Assembly: GCF_002887735.1 (NCBI RefSeq)
Contig: NZ_PKQP01000003.1
Location: 310,001 to 374,000 of the forward strand
Direction of reading: 5' to 3'
Length of the DNA: 64,000 nucleotides
Source: Stenotrophomonas bentonitica
GTDB taxonomy: Bacteria > Pseudomonadota > Gammaproteobacteria > Xanthomonadales > Xanthomonadaceae
The stretch's first letter is position 1. Each line of letters begins with the position of its first letter. Below, piece by piece: positions 12,876-21,041 of the stretch. The position numbers were made by a program, and so were the translations under genes. The notes under the pieces were generated by a model. The model searched no databases. It was given only the letters and a program-made list of their open reading frames with translations, and was not told where the DNA came from.

Positions 12876-13618
12876 GCGTGCAATCCTTCTTCGGTACCGA
12901 TCGCCTTGACGAAGGCATCTTCCAGGTTGCTTTCCCCGGTCTGTGCGCGCAGCTCATCGGCGCTGCCGGCGGCCATCACCGTGCCCTGCGCGATGATCAC
13001 CACGTGGTCGCACAGTGCGGCCACCTCCTGCATGATGTGGCTGGAGAAGATCACGCAGCGCCCCTCGTCGCGCAGCCCGCGCAGGAAGCCGCGCAGCGCG
13101 CGCGTGGTCATCACGTCCAGCCCGTTGGTGGGCTCATCCAGGATCACGTTGCGCGGGTCGTGCACCAGGGCGCGGGCGATCGCGGTCTTGGTGCGCTGGC
13201 CCTGCGAGAACCCTTCGGTCTGGCGGTCGAGGATGTCCTCCATCTCCAGCGCCGTGGACAACACCTTGGTGCGCTCGCGGATCCGCGCGGCACTCAGGCC
13301 GTGCAGCTGGCCGAAGTAGGCGATGTTCTCGCGCGCGGTCAGGCGCTTGTAGACACCACGGGCATCGGGGAGCACCGCCAACTGGCGGCGCACGGCGATC
13401 GGGTCTACCGCCGCGTCGATGCCATCCACCAGCACGCGGCCCTGGTCGGGCTTCATCAGCGTGTACAGCATGCGCATGGTGGTGGTCTTGCCGGCACCGT
13501 TCGGCCCGAGCAGGCCGGTGATGCGGCCGTCTTCGGCCTGGAAGCCGACGTTCTGGACGGCGTGGATCAGGCCGGTCTTGGTCTTGAACGCTTTATGCAG
13601 GTTCTCGGCGACGATCAT
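12872..13618 (-). CDS. ABC transporter ATP-binding protein, NatA-type
   Basis: 248-residue nucleotide-binding subunit, partner of the permease with which it shares ATGA. Walker A is GPNGAGKTT (residues 38-46), the signature is FSQGQRTKTAIARAL, Walker B is NVILDEPTNGLD, and the switch His is in IIFSSHIMQEV. ATG 13618 begins the domain directly and follows GGGGAGGTGCGC. A start further upstream would run into the S33 peptidase gene and is not supported. The peptidase gene ends 34 bases upstream, so the three genes (peptidase, ATPase, permease) probably form one transcript. Confidence 0.93.
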   Translation of the reverse strand: MIVAENLHKAFKTKTGLIHAVQNVGFQAEDGRITGLLGPNGAGKTTTMRMLYTLMKPDQGRVLVDGIDAAVDPIAVRRQLAVLPDARGVYKRLTARENIAYFGQLHGLSAARIRERTKVLSTALEMEDILDRQTEGFSQGQRTKTAIARALVHDPRNVILDEPTNGLDVMTTRALRGFLRGLRDEGRCVIFSSHIMQEVAALCDHVVIIAQGTVMAAGSADELRAQTGESNLEDAFVKAIGTEEGLHA

Positions 13619-13652
13619 GCGCGCACCTCCCCGGTGCGGTGGGAGGAACGGT

Positions 13653-15170
13653 TCATGGGGCCCATCCGTTGAACGAGGTGAACGCCGGCACCGGGCTGAG
13701 GGTGTCCAGGCAGGTGGCATCGAGCGACTTGGCATCGGCGGTGTCGATGAACTGACCGAGGATGCGCGGCATGCAGCCGGCGTTGATCGTGCCGTGGCCC
13801 TGACCCTTGGCCAGGAGGTGTCGCCCGTTCGGCAGCTGCTTGACGACCTGCTCGGCATAGCGCGGCGGCGTGACCGGATCGAACTGGCCCGACAGCAGCA
13901 GCACCGGCAGCGACGAAGCGAACGGCGTGGTGAAATCCTTCGGCCGCGAACCGGCGTTCCACGCCGGGCACGCCGCGAAGAACATGCGCGCCACTTCCGG
14001 GCCCAGCACGCGGTCACCCTGCGCACTTTCCTGATAGCGGTCGGCATCCTCGGCGCACAGCACCGACCATTGCATGCCACGGTTCATCTGCACGCCCAGC
14101 GTGCGGCTGGCCATCTTGCTCAACGACATCAGCGGCGCATAGCGACCCTGCGCGGCCTCATCGAGCATCACCGGCAGCAGCGAGGACAGTTCCGGCATGT
14201 ACGAGAACATGAAGGCCAGTCCGGTCACCGAATCGGCGGTCAATACATCGCGCTCGGCCTGGCCGGTGCCCGGATTGCGGTACTCGACCTCGACCGGTGC
14301 CTTGGCCAGCGTGGCCATGACGTTGCGCAGCTGGGTGCGGGTATCGACCGGGAAGCGCTGGGCGCAGATCGGATCCTGGCGGCACTGTGCCGACTGCAGG
14401 GTGATCGCATCTTCGAAGGTGTTGGCGAAATCGCCGCCGACCACCAGGTCGTTCGGCACCACGCCATCGATCACGACGGTGCGGGTGTGCTGCGGATAAT
14501 GCGCGGCGTACTGCTGTGCCACACGCGTACCGTAGGAGCCGCCGATCACGTTGACCTTGTCCACGCCCAGCGCCTTGCGCACCGTATCCAGGTCGCCGAT
14601 GGCCTCGGTGGTGGTGTAGAACCGCGTGTCGGCGCGGCCGGTCAACGACTGCGCGCAGCGACGGGCATAGTCTTCGATCAGGCCCGCGCTCGGCGCGGCG
14701 TTCTCGTCCAGCGGCAGCTCCTTACCCTGCGCATCCAGGCAGGTGAGCGGATTGGATTTGCCGGTGCCGCGTTGATCGATCAGGAAGATGTCGCGCTGCT
14801 TGCGCACATCGCGCAGCGCCATGTTCACCGGTGCGGCGACCTCGGTCGCGGCCTGGCCGGGGCCACCGGCGAGGAAGAACACCGGGTCGGCCTTGCCGGC
14901 GCCGTCATTGCCGGCCTCCAGCCAGGCAATGTTCAAGCCGATTCTGCGACCGTCGGGTTCGGCCGGATTTTCCGGCACCTGCAGCGTGGCGCACTGTGCC
15001 TCCACGTTCGCGCTGGCCTGCGCGCTGGTCAGGGTGCAGGGCTGGAACGCGAGCGTGCCGTACAGGCGTTGAGCGGCGGCCGCGCCGGATGCATCGTCCG
15101 GTACCGGCGCACAGCCGGCACACAGGGCGGCGACCAGCGCACCGGCCAGCCTCAGGTGGTGTGTAGACAT
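13653..15170 (-). CDS. Exported S33-type alpha/beta-hydrolase (tripeptidyl/proline iminopeptidase-like)
   Basis: 505-residue exported hydrolase. An N-terminal signal ends in LVAALCAGC, a lipobox-like sequence although position -3 is Cys rather than Leu. The hydrolase domain shows the oxyanion segment FFLAGGPGQAA, the family motif DQRGTGKSNPLTC, the nucleophile GGSYGTR (Ser about residue 215), the acid in SGQFDPVTPP and the His in GHGTINAGC. The C-terminal TAP-like region carries the last two. This is the plan of MEROPS S33 peptidases that release N-terminal residues or tripeptides. ATG 15170 starts the signal peptide; a 40-codon in-frame upstream extension has no signal. It sits directly upstream of the NatAB-type transporter genes. 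Confidence 0.85.
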   Translation of the reverse strand: MSTHHLRLAGALVAALCAGCAPVPDDASGAAAAQRLYGTLAFQPCTLTSAQASANVEAQCATLQVPENPAEPDGRRIGLNIAWLEAGNDGAGKADPVFFLAGGPGQAATEVAAPVNMALRDVRKQRDIFLIDQRGTGKSNPLTCLDAQGKELPLDENAAPSAGLIEDYARRCAQSLTGRADTRFYTTTEAIGDLDTVRKALGVDKVNVIGGSYGTRVAQQYAAHYPQHTRTVVIDGVVPNDLVVGGDFANTFEDAITLQSAQCRQDPICAQRFPVDTRTQLRNVMATLAKAPVEVEYRNPGTGQAERDVLTADSVTGLAFMFSYMPELSSLLPVMLDEAAQGRYAPLMSLSKMASRTLGVQMNRGMQWSVLCAEDADRYQESAQGDRVLGPEVARMFFAACPAWNAGSRPKDFTTPFASSLPVLLLSGQFDPVTPPRYAEQVVKQLPNGRHLLAKGQGHGTINAGCMPRILGQFIDTADAKSLDATCLDTLSPVPAFTSFNGWAP

Positions 15171-15286
15171 CTTCCGTACTTCCCCTTGTTGAAGATCATG
15201 CCACCACGACGCGTTGGCGTGGCCGATGTGACCCAACTTACACGGCTGGCCCCGTGCCGGGGAAGGCGGCGGCGTCGCCGTACACC

Positions 15287-16456
15287 TCACTGCACCGTCA
15301 AGGCCACCGCGCTCATGGTGCGGTCGCGGCCGTCGGCCTTGGCCCGGTACAGGGCGGCATCGGCTTCACCGAGCAGGCGCGCCATGTCGCCTGTGCCCTG
15401 ATCGATCGCCAGGCCGATGCTCGCCGTCACCGGCACCGGCACGCCGTCGAGCCGCGCGGGCGACTCACGCAGCGCCTGGCGCAGGCGATCGGCGCACTGC
15501 CGCGCCTGGGCCTGATCGGCCCCCGGCAGCAGCAGGACGAACTCTTCCCCGCCATAGCGGCCCAGCAGATGCTCGCGATCGGCGACGCAGGTGCTCAGTA
15601 CGTCGGCGACATGCCGCAGCACCGCATCGCCGGCCAGGTGTCCCCAACGGTCGTTGATCTGCTTGAAGTGATCCACGTCCAGCAGCAGCAACGCCAGGGG
15701 TCGGCCGGGGCGGCGGTTGAGCTCCAGCAGGCTGGCGCCGTCGGCCAGCACCGCCCCGCGGTTGAGCAGGCCGGTCAGTACGTCGGTGCGTGCCAGTCGC
15801 TGCAGGTCCACCAGCATCCGTTCCACCAGCAGCAGCACCAGCGCGAAGCACCGCGCCAGCTCCAGGATCAGCCCGACCAGGTAGGTGGCAAAGACCGGCG
15901 CACCCGCGCGCAGGAGGTCGTCACCCGCATCCGGGGCCACCGGCAGGAACAGGCGGACCAGGTACAGCAGGGTCTGCGCGGCGAACACCACCGCCGCCAG
16001 CCGGCAGCTGGTGCGCTGCGCCGGCGGTGCGTGGCGCAGCAGCAGCCAGGTCATCCATCCGTTGAGCAGGACCGCGAACACGCTGAACACGTGCAGCCGG
16101 ATGACCAGGCTGGGATGGACCACCAGGAAGAATGCGATCGCGCCAAGATAGGTGGCCGCCAATGCCATCGGCTGCCACGCCGGCAACCGACGGCCGAGAT
16201 GACGCGCCACGCCGTACAGCATCAGCACGCCGGACAGCGCGACCGCGACGTTGCCGGACAGGATTCCGGCTACATGGGGCAGGTACGGCCGCAGCGCGAC
16301 CAGGGTCAGGCTGACCGAGAGCATCCACAGGCTGGCCGTCCACAACCGCAGCGCCGGCTGCCGGCGCAGCACCAGCAGCAGCAGTGAAAAACCCATGGCG
16401 ATGCCCAGGCACAGCAGGAAGCCGAGCACGGCAATGGTGGGGAAATCCAGGGGCAT
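15287..16456 (-). CDS. Membrane-anchored diguanylate cyclase (GGDEF domain)
   Basis: 389-residue protein. Residues 1-210 contain about six to seven hydrophobic segments forming an integral-membrane sensor. The C-terminal domain (220-389) is a GGDEF cyclase with TDVLTGLLNRG (224-234), DVDHFKQINDRWGHLAGD and the active-site GGEEF (302-306), so it should convert two GTP to cyclic di-GMP. The RxxD inhibitory site expected at about 293-296 is absent (it reads DREH), so product feedback may be lost. ATG 16456 is preferred over an in-frame upstream ATG at 16558, since the extra 34 residues are Arg/Pro-rich and not membrane-like. No EAL domain is fused. Confidence 0.92.
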   Translation of the reverse strand: MPLDFPTIAVLGFLLCLGIAMGFSLLLLVLRRQPALRLWTASLWMLSVSLTLVALRPYLPHVAGILSGNVAVALSGVLMLYGVARHLGRRLPAWQPMALAATYLGAIAFFLVVHPSLVIRLHVFSVFAVLLNGWMTWLLLRHAPPAQRTSCRLAAVVFAAQTLLYLVRLFLPVAPDAGDDLLRAGAPVFATYLVGLILELARCFALVLLLVERMLVDLQRLARTDVLTGLLNRGAVLADGASLLELNRRPGRPLALLLLDVDHFKQINDRWGHLAGDAVLRHVADVLSTCVADREHLLGRYGGEEFVLLLPGADQAQARQCADRLRQALRESPARLDGVPVPVTASIGLAIDQGTGDMARLLGEADAALYRAKADGRDRTMSAVALTVQ

Positions 16457-16512
16457 CGAGTCAGCCAGGCGGAAGCGGCGCGCGGCGCATCTTACCGCCC
16501 GCCACGGTGCAG

Positions 16513-16539
16513 CGCTGCCCGGTCCGGGACCGGGCAGCG
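16513..16539. terminator. Perfect 13-bp hairpin between fpr and the GGDEF gene
   Basis: Perfect palindrome CGCTGCCCGGTCC g GGACCGGGCAGCG with a single central base, 47 bases downstream of the fpr stop. No T-run follows on either strand, so termination is inferred only from its position and stability. Confidence 0.4.
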
Positions 16540-16585
16540 GCGCCCGCCTGCCGCGCACCGGCCAGCGGCGCGCCGGAAAGCGGGG

Positions 16586-17335
16586 TTACTTGCTGCTGAC
16601 GTACTTCTCGCGCCGCACCTGCGGGGTCGGCAGGCCGGCCTCTTTCAGCGCCTCGAAGGTGGCATCGACCATGTCCGGGTTGCCGCACAGGTAGGCGATG
16701 TCGGTGGCCGCGCTCGGGGCGAACTCGGCCAGGTGCTGCTGCACGTAGCCGTGGCGCACGTCCGGATGCGGGTTTTCCGGCAGCTCGCGGGACAGGCACG
16801 GCACGTAGCGGAAACCCGGGTGGGCGGCCGCGAAGGCATAGAAGTCCTCGCTGTAGAGCAGTTCGGCCGGCGTGCGGGCACCCTGCAGCAGGACCACCTC
16901 CACGCCACGCTCGGCCATGGCGGTGGCCAGCAGCGGCAGCATCGAGCGGTACGGGGTGACCCCGGTGCCGGTGGCGATCAGCAGGTAGCGGGCGTTGTGG
17001 TCGCCCGGCTGCAGGCAGAACCGGCCGAACGGACCGCTGGCGCTGACGTGGCCGCCGATGTCCAGGCCCTCGAAGAGGGAGGTGGCGGCGCCGCCAGGGA
17101 CGAAGCTGACCGCGATATCGACCGCATCGCCCGCGCCGAGGGCGTGATCATGAATGGTCGCCAGCGAATAGCTGCGCTTGGTAGCGGTGCCGTCGGCGTA
17201 CTCGAAATGGACCTGGATGAACTGACCGGGCTGGAAATCCAGCGGCTGGCCGTCATCACGCAGGAACTGGTAATGGCCGACGGTCGGGGCCAGCATGCGC
17301 CGGTCGACCAGTTTGAGGGGGAATTGAGCAGGCAC
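16586..17335 (-). CDS. fpr: Ferredoxin-NADP(+) reductase
   Basis: 249-residue FAD flavoprotein that moves electrons between NADPH and ferredoxin or flavodoxin in the cytoplasm. Motifs are in order: FAD-binding RSYSLA (about 55-60), the phosphate/flavin turn GPFGRFCL, the NADP-binding GTGVTPYRSML (about 123-133), and CGNPDMV (about 217-223). The length fits the bacterial plant-type Fpr subclass I. The first usable start is GTG at 17335; the next in-frame ATG (M14) would remove the conserved N-terminal strand. It is divergent from the ABC ATPase gene, with about 100 bases between them. Confidence 0.92.
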   Translation of the reverse strand: MPAQFPLKLVDRRMLAPTVGHYQFLRDDGQPLDFQPGQFIQVHFEYADGTATKRSYSLATIHDHALGAGDAVDIAVSFVPGGAATSLFEGLDIGGHVSASGPFGRFCLQPGDHNARYLLIATGTGVTPYRSMLPLLATAMAERGVEVVLLQGARTPAELLYSEDFYAFAAAHPGFRYVPCLSRELPENPHPDVRHGYVQQHLAEFAPSAATDIAYLCGNPDMVDATFEALKEAGLPTPQVRREKYVSSK

Positions 17336-17381
17336 GACTTTTCGGGACAGTGTGTAGCCGGGGCAAGCCCTCGGGGTCTTC

Positions 17382-17387
17382 TATAAT
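17382..17387 (+). promoter_or_regulatory. Candidate -10 box (TATAAT)
   Basis: A perfect TATAAT lies 53 bases upstream of the ABC ATPase start, conspicuous in such GC-rich DNA. No good -35 hexamer is found 16-18 bases upstream, so this promoter is a guess based on the -10 alone. Confidence 0.35.
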
Positions 17388-17439
17388 AGCCGCTCCCCGC
17401 CCCTATCCAGCGCCAGCCCATAGGCGCGAAGGCAAGAGC

Positions 17440-18399
17440 TTGGCTTCCCAGAACACTCCCGCGCCCACCGCCGTGCCCGCCCTGCGGGTGCGTGACCTCC
17501 GCAAAACCTATGACAACGGCACCCAGGCGCTGAAGGGCGTCTCGCTGGACGTGGCCCCGGGCGACTTCTTCGCCCTGCTGGGTCCCAACGGCGCCGGCAA
17601 GTCGACCCTGATCGGCATCATCAGCTCGCTGGTGAACCTCAGCGAAGGCCAGGTCGAGGTCTTCGGCAGCGACCTGGTGCGCCACCGCAGCGCGACCATG
17701 CGCCTGATCGGCCTGGTCCCCCAGGAAATCAACTTCAACCTGTTCGAAAAGCCCTTCGACATCCTGGTCAACTACGCCGGCTTCTATGGCGTGGCCCGTG
17801 CCGAGGCCGAGAAGATGGCCGAAGAAGAACTCAAGCGCGCCCACCTGTGGGACAAGGCGCAGGTGATGAGCCGCACCCTGTCCGGGGGCATGAAGCGCCG
17901 GTTGATGATCGCCCGCGCGATGATGACCCGCCCGCGCCTGCTGATCCTGGATGAACCGACCGCCGGGGTGGACATCGAAATCCGCCGCGACATGTGGCGC
18001 GTGCTCAAGGAGATCAACGCCGCCGGCACCACGATCATCCTCACCACGCATTACCTGGAAGAAGCCGAGCACCTGTGCCGGAACCTGGCCATCATCAACC
18101 ACGGCCAGATCGTCACCCAGGGCCCGATGCGCGAACTGCTGGCCAAGCTGGACGTGGAGGGCTTCCTGTTCGACATCGACGGCAGCCTGCCGGCCCAGCT
18201 GCCGGAGATCGAAGGCGCGATCCTGATCGCCACCGACAGCCACACGCTGGACGTGGACATGCCGCGCGCGATGGACCTCAACCGTGTGTTTGACGCCTTG
18301 AACGCCGCCGGTATCCGCGTGCGTTCGATGCGCACCAAGAGCAACCGCCTGGAGGAGCTGTTCGTGCGCCTCACCGGCAACCAGGAGAACGTGGCATGA
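17440..18399 (+). CDS. ABC transporter ATP-binding protein, YadG-type
   Basis: 319-residue ATPase of an ABC2-type exporter. The start is taken as TTG 17440 (L-A-S-Q-N-T), the best-placed initiation codon before the first conserved strand (ALRVRDLRKTYDNG); a much earlier in-frame ATG at 17350 lies inside the intergenic region before the -10 candidate. Walker A is GPNGAGKST, the Q-loop is VPQEIN, the signature is LSGGMKRRLMIARAMM, Walker B is LLILDEPTAGVD, and the switch His is in LTTHYLEEAE. The C-terminal DUF4162-like region ends MRTKSNRLEELFVRLTG, as in E. coli YadG. It overlaps the permease gene by ATGA. Confidence 0.9.
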   Translation: MASQNTPAPTAVPALRVRDLRKTYDNGTQALKGVSLDVAPGDFFALLGPNGAGKSTLIGIISSLVNLSEGQVEVFGSDLVRHRSATMRLIGLVPQEINFNLFEKPFDILVNYAGFYGVARAEAEKMAEEELKRAHLWDKAQVMSRTLSGGMKRRLMIARAMMTRPRLLILDEPTAGVDIEIRRDMWRVLKEINAAGTTIILTTHYLEEAEHLCRNLAIINHGQIVTQGPMRELLAKLDVEGFLFDIDGSLPAQLPEIEGAILIATDSHTLDVDMPRAMDLNRVFDALNAAGIRVRSMRTKSNRLEELFVRLTGNQENVA

Positions 18400-19196
18400 G
18401 CAGCACCCCGACCCCGGTCCTGACCGACGGCCAGCGCAACCGCATCGCACTGATGACCATCGTGCGCCGCGAAGTGGCGCGCATCCTGCGCATCTGGGGC
18501 CAGACCCTGGTGCCGCCGGCGATCACCATGACCCTGTACTTCCTGATCTTCGGCGGCCTGATCGGCTCGCGCGTGGGCGAGATGGGCGGCTACAGCTACA
18601 TGCAGTTCATCGTGCCGGGCCTGGTGATGATGAGCGTGATCCAGAACAGCTACGGCAACATCAGCTCGTCCTTCTTCGGCGCCAAGTTCGGCCGCCACGT
18701 GGAAGAGCTGCTGGTCAGCCCGATGCCCAACTGGGTGATCCTGTGGGGCTATGTGTCCGGCGCGGTGCTGCGTGGCCTGATGGTCGGCGTGATCGTGTTG
18801 ATCATCGCCATGTTCTTCACCCCGGTGCGCATCCCGCACCCGCTGGTGACGCTGACCACGGTGCTGCTGGGCGCGACGATCTTCTCGCTGGCCGGCTTCA
18901 TCAACGCGGTGTACGCCAAGAAGTTCGATGACGTGGCGATCGTGCCGACCTTCATCCTGACCCCGCTGACCTACCTGGGCGGCGTGTTCTATTCGGTAAA
19001 GCTGCTGCCGACCTGGGCCGAAGCGGCCACGCATGCCAATCCGATCTTCTACATGGTCAACGCGTTCCGCTACGGCCTGCTGGGCACCAGCGATGTGCCG
19101 CTGTGGGTGGCCTACGCGCTGATGATCGGCTTCGTGGTGGCGCTGACGGCGCTGGCGCTGTGGCTGCTGAAGCGGGGCGTGGGGATGCGGAGCTGA
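18396..19196 (+). CDS. ABC transporter permease, YadH-type
   Basis: 266-residue ABC2 permease, partner of the upstream ATPase through an ATGA overlap. Six hydrophobic segments are visible (about residues 32-50, 65-85, 118-142, 150-170, 178-198 and 235-258). The ABC2 signature (GHVEELLVSPMPNWVILWGY-like segment at about 95-120) and the NPIFYMVNAFRYGLLG motif (about 205-222) match E. coli YadH. The pair forms a two-component exporter of unknown substrate. The DUF3800 gene starts just 4 bases after its stop. Confidence 0.92.
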   Translation: MSSTPTPVLTDGQRNRIALMTIVRREVARILRIWGQTLVPPAITMTLYFLIFGGLIGSRVGEMGGYSYMQFIVPGLVMMSVIQNSYGNISSSFFGAKFGRHVEELLVSPMPNWVILWGYVSGAVLRGLMVGVIVLIIAMFFTPVRIPHPLVTLTTVLLGATIFSLAGFINAVYAKKFDDVAIVPTFILTPLTYLGGVFYSVKLLPTWAEAATHANPIFYMVNAFRYGLLGTSDVPLWVAYALMIGFVVALTALALWLLKRGVGMRS

Positions 19197-19200
19197 TCTG

Positions 19201-19953
19201 ATGCGGTTCAGCGACTACATCGTATTTGTCGATGAAAGTGGCGACCACGGCATGGACAGCATCGACGACGGGTATCCGTTGTTCGTGCTGTCCTGTTGCC
19301 TTATCAGCAAACGGGACTACATGACCACCGTGGTCCCGGCGATGCAGCAATTGAAATTCTCAACATTCGGGCACGATGCGGTCATCCTGCACGAACGCGA
19401 GATCCGCAAGGATACCGGCCCGTTCGCCATCCTTCGCGACCGCACAAAAAAACACGCCTTCATCCAGGCATTGACCGACGTGCTTGAACGAACACCCATG
19501 ACGGTGTTTTCCGCTGTCATCGACAAGCGCCAGCTGGTCGAGCATCGCCGACGGAATGAAAGCCCCTACGAATTGTCGTTGCGCTTTTGTCTGGAACGCA
19601 TTTTTTATTCGCTGCGTCGTCTCGGACAGAGCAACGATGATGAAGGACCGCTGCTGACCCATGTCCTGTGCGAATCCCGGGGGCGCAACGAAGATGCAGA
19701 CCTGGAACTTGCGTTCCGGCGCATCTGCGGCGGCGACAATTTTGCCCATGTCCATCTGCCGTTCGAACCTGTGCTGACCGACAAGAAGAACAACTCGATC
19801 GGGTTGCAACTTGCCGATCTGGTGGCCCGTCCCATTGGGCTGAAACAGCTGCGCCCGGACCAGCCGAACCGGGCATGGGATGTCATCGAAACCAAACTCG
19901 ACCGGGATGCCACGGGGCGCTACCGTGGATACGGTCTGAAGTGCTTCCCCTGA
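19201..19953 (+). CDS. DUF3800 domain protein, putative RNase H-like nuclease
   Basis: 250-residue protein of the DUF3800 family. Conserved acidic motifs are visible: YIVFVDESGDHG near the N-terminus (DESG, about residues 10-13), LCESRGRNEDADLE near 160-172, and the C-terminal IGLQLADLVARP (about 200-211). These fit the predicted RNase H-like fold, but no reaction is established. Its base use is more AT-rich than all neighbours, with A-runs such as the KK stretch around 19446, suggesting transfer. It starts 4 bases after the ABC permease stop without a close Shine-Dalgarno (a GGAG lies about 12 bases upstream), so expression may rely on read-through. A candidate structured RNA follows. DUF3800 genes often accompany mobile or defence loci, but none is evident here. 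Confidence 0.85.
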   Translation: MRFSDYIVFVDESGDHGMDSIDDGYPLFVLSCCLISKRDYMTTVVPAMQQLKFSTFGHDAVILHEREIRKDTGPFAILRDRTKKHAFIQALTDVLERTPMTVFSAVIDKRQLVEHRRRNESPYELSLRFCLERIFYSLRRLGQSNDDEGPLLTHVLCESRGRNEDADLELAFRRICGGDNFAHVHLPFEPVLTDKKNNSIGLQLADLVARPIGLKQLRPDQPNRAWDVIETKLDRDATGRYRGYGLKCFP

Positions 19954-19960
19954 AAAACAA

Positions 19961-20053
19961 AAGGCCCCAGCGAATCCGCCGAGGCCCAATGCCGACCGGG
20001 AATCCCCGATCCAGGCTTCACTATAACAGAGCTGCCAGGTGCAGGCCTCGGCA
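19961..20053 (+). ncRNA. Candidate DUF3800-associated structured RNA element
   Basis: Starting 8 bases after the DUF3800 stop, a roughly 90-base segment can fold around a perfect 9-bp closing stem: GCCGAGGCC (19978-19986) with GGCCTCGGC (20044-20052). Inside are CGGG-AATC-CCCG and a GGCTT...GAGCTGCC hairpin with an AU-rich loop, linked by unpaired A-rich bases. It is neither a simple terminator (no T-run) nor a REP-type palindrome. Published comparative work (from memory) described several DUF3800 RNA motifs found beside DUF3800 genes, which makes a functional RNA plausible. Exact ends and class are unknown. Confidence 0.45.
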
Positions 20054-20097
20054 GTCTTGAATGCATTCAGCCATCCCTGATTTGGAGTGTGAGAGCC

Positions 20098-21036
20098 ATG
20101 CGTATCCTGATCCTCGGCGCCGGCGGGACCGGCGGGTACTTCGGTGGTCGCCTGGCCCAGGCCGGCGTGGACGTCACCTTCCTCGTCCGCCCGGCGCGTG
20201 CGGCCCAGCTGGCGGGCGAAGGGCTGGTGATCCGCAGCCCGCTGGGCGATGCGACCTTCCCGGTCAAGCACGTCACCGCCGAGGCGCTGCCTGCGCTGGC
20301 GAGCGCTGAGCCCTTCGACCTGGTGATCCTGAGCTGCAAGGCCTACGACCTGGCCAGCTCGATCGAGGCGATCGCCCCGGCGATGGGCCCGCGTACCACG
20401 GTGCTGCCGATCCTCAACGGGCTGCGGCATTACGCCGATCTCGACGCACGCTTCGGCCGCGACGCCGTGCTGGGCGGACTGTGCTTCATCAGCGCGACCA
20501 AGGCCAGCGACGGCGCGGTGGTGCATCTGGCGCCGGCGGCCAAGCTGACCTTCGGCGAGCGCGACGGCACCGGCAGCAGCGCGCGCGTGCTGGCGCTGGC
20601 GGCGGCCTGCGTGCAGGCGGGCGTGGACCACGTCGCCACCGATGCGATCGGGCAGGAGCAGTGGATCAAGTACACCTTCCTGACCACGCTGGCGGCGGCG
20701 ACCTGCCTGATGCGCGCCGATGTCGGCACGATCGTGGCCACCGATGACGGTGCGGCGATCGTGCGGGGCCTGTACGAGGAATGCCTGGCGGTGGCCGAGG
20801 CGGCCGGCGAGCCGATCCCGGCCAAGGCGCGGGAGATCGCACTGGCCGCGACCACCCAGTCCGGCTCGGCGTTGAAGGCGTCGATGCTGCGCGATCTGGA
20901 GGCCGGCCAACAGGTCGAGGCCGAGCATATCGTCGGCGACATGCTGGTACGGGCACGGGCGGCCGGCCAGGCCGCACCGCTGCTGGCCGTGGCCTATGCG
21001 CACCTGCAGGCCTACCAGCAGCAGCGCAGCGCCTGA
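20098..21036 (+). CDS. 2-dehydropantoate 2-reductase family (ApbA/PanE)
   Basis: 312-residue oxidoreductase of the ketopantoate reductase family, which makes pantoate for coenzyme A using NADPH. The dinucleotide-binding motif LILGAGGTGGYFGGRLA is at residues 5-21, followed by LSCKAYDL (about 75-82) with the family Lys, and WIKYTFLTTLAAATCLM (about 185-201) with the second conserved Lys. ATG 20098 is preferred to an upstream GTG at 20089 because GGAG (20084-20087) is correctly spaced only for the ATG. Several PanE paralogues exist in these bacteria, so a substrate other than ketopantoate is possible. It is 5 bases from the SDR gene downstream. Confidence 0.85.
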   Translation: MRILILGAGGTGGYFGGRLAQAGVDVTFLVRPARAAQLAGEGLVIRSPLGDATFPVKHVTAEALPALASAEPFDLVILSCKAYDLASSIEAIAPAMGPRTTVLPILNGLRHYADLDARFGRDAVLGGLCFISATKASDGAVVHLAPAAKLTFGERDGTGSSARVLALAAACVQAGVDHVATDAIGQEQWIKYTFLTTLAAATCLMRADVGTIVATDDGAAIVRGLYEECLAVAEAAGEPIPAKAREIALAATTQSGSALKASMLRDLEAGQQVEAEHIVGDMLVRARAAGQAAPLLAVAYAHLQAYQQQRSA

Positions 21037-21041
21037 GCGCC

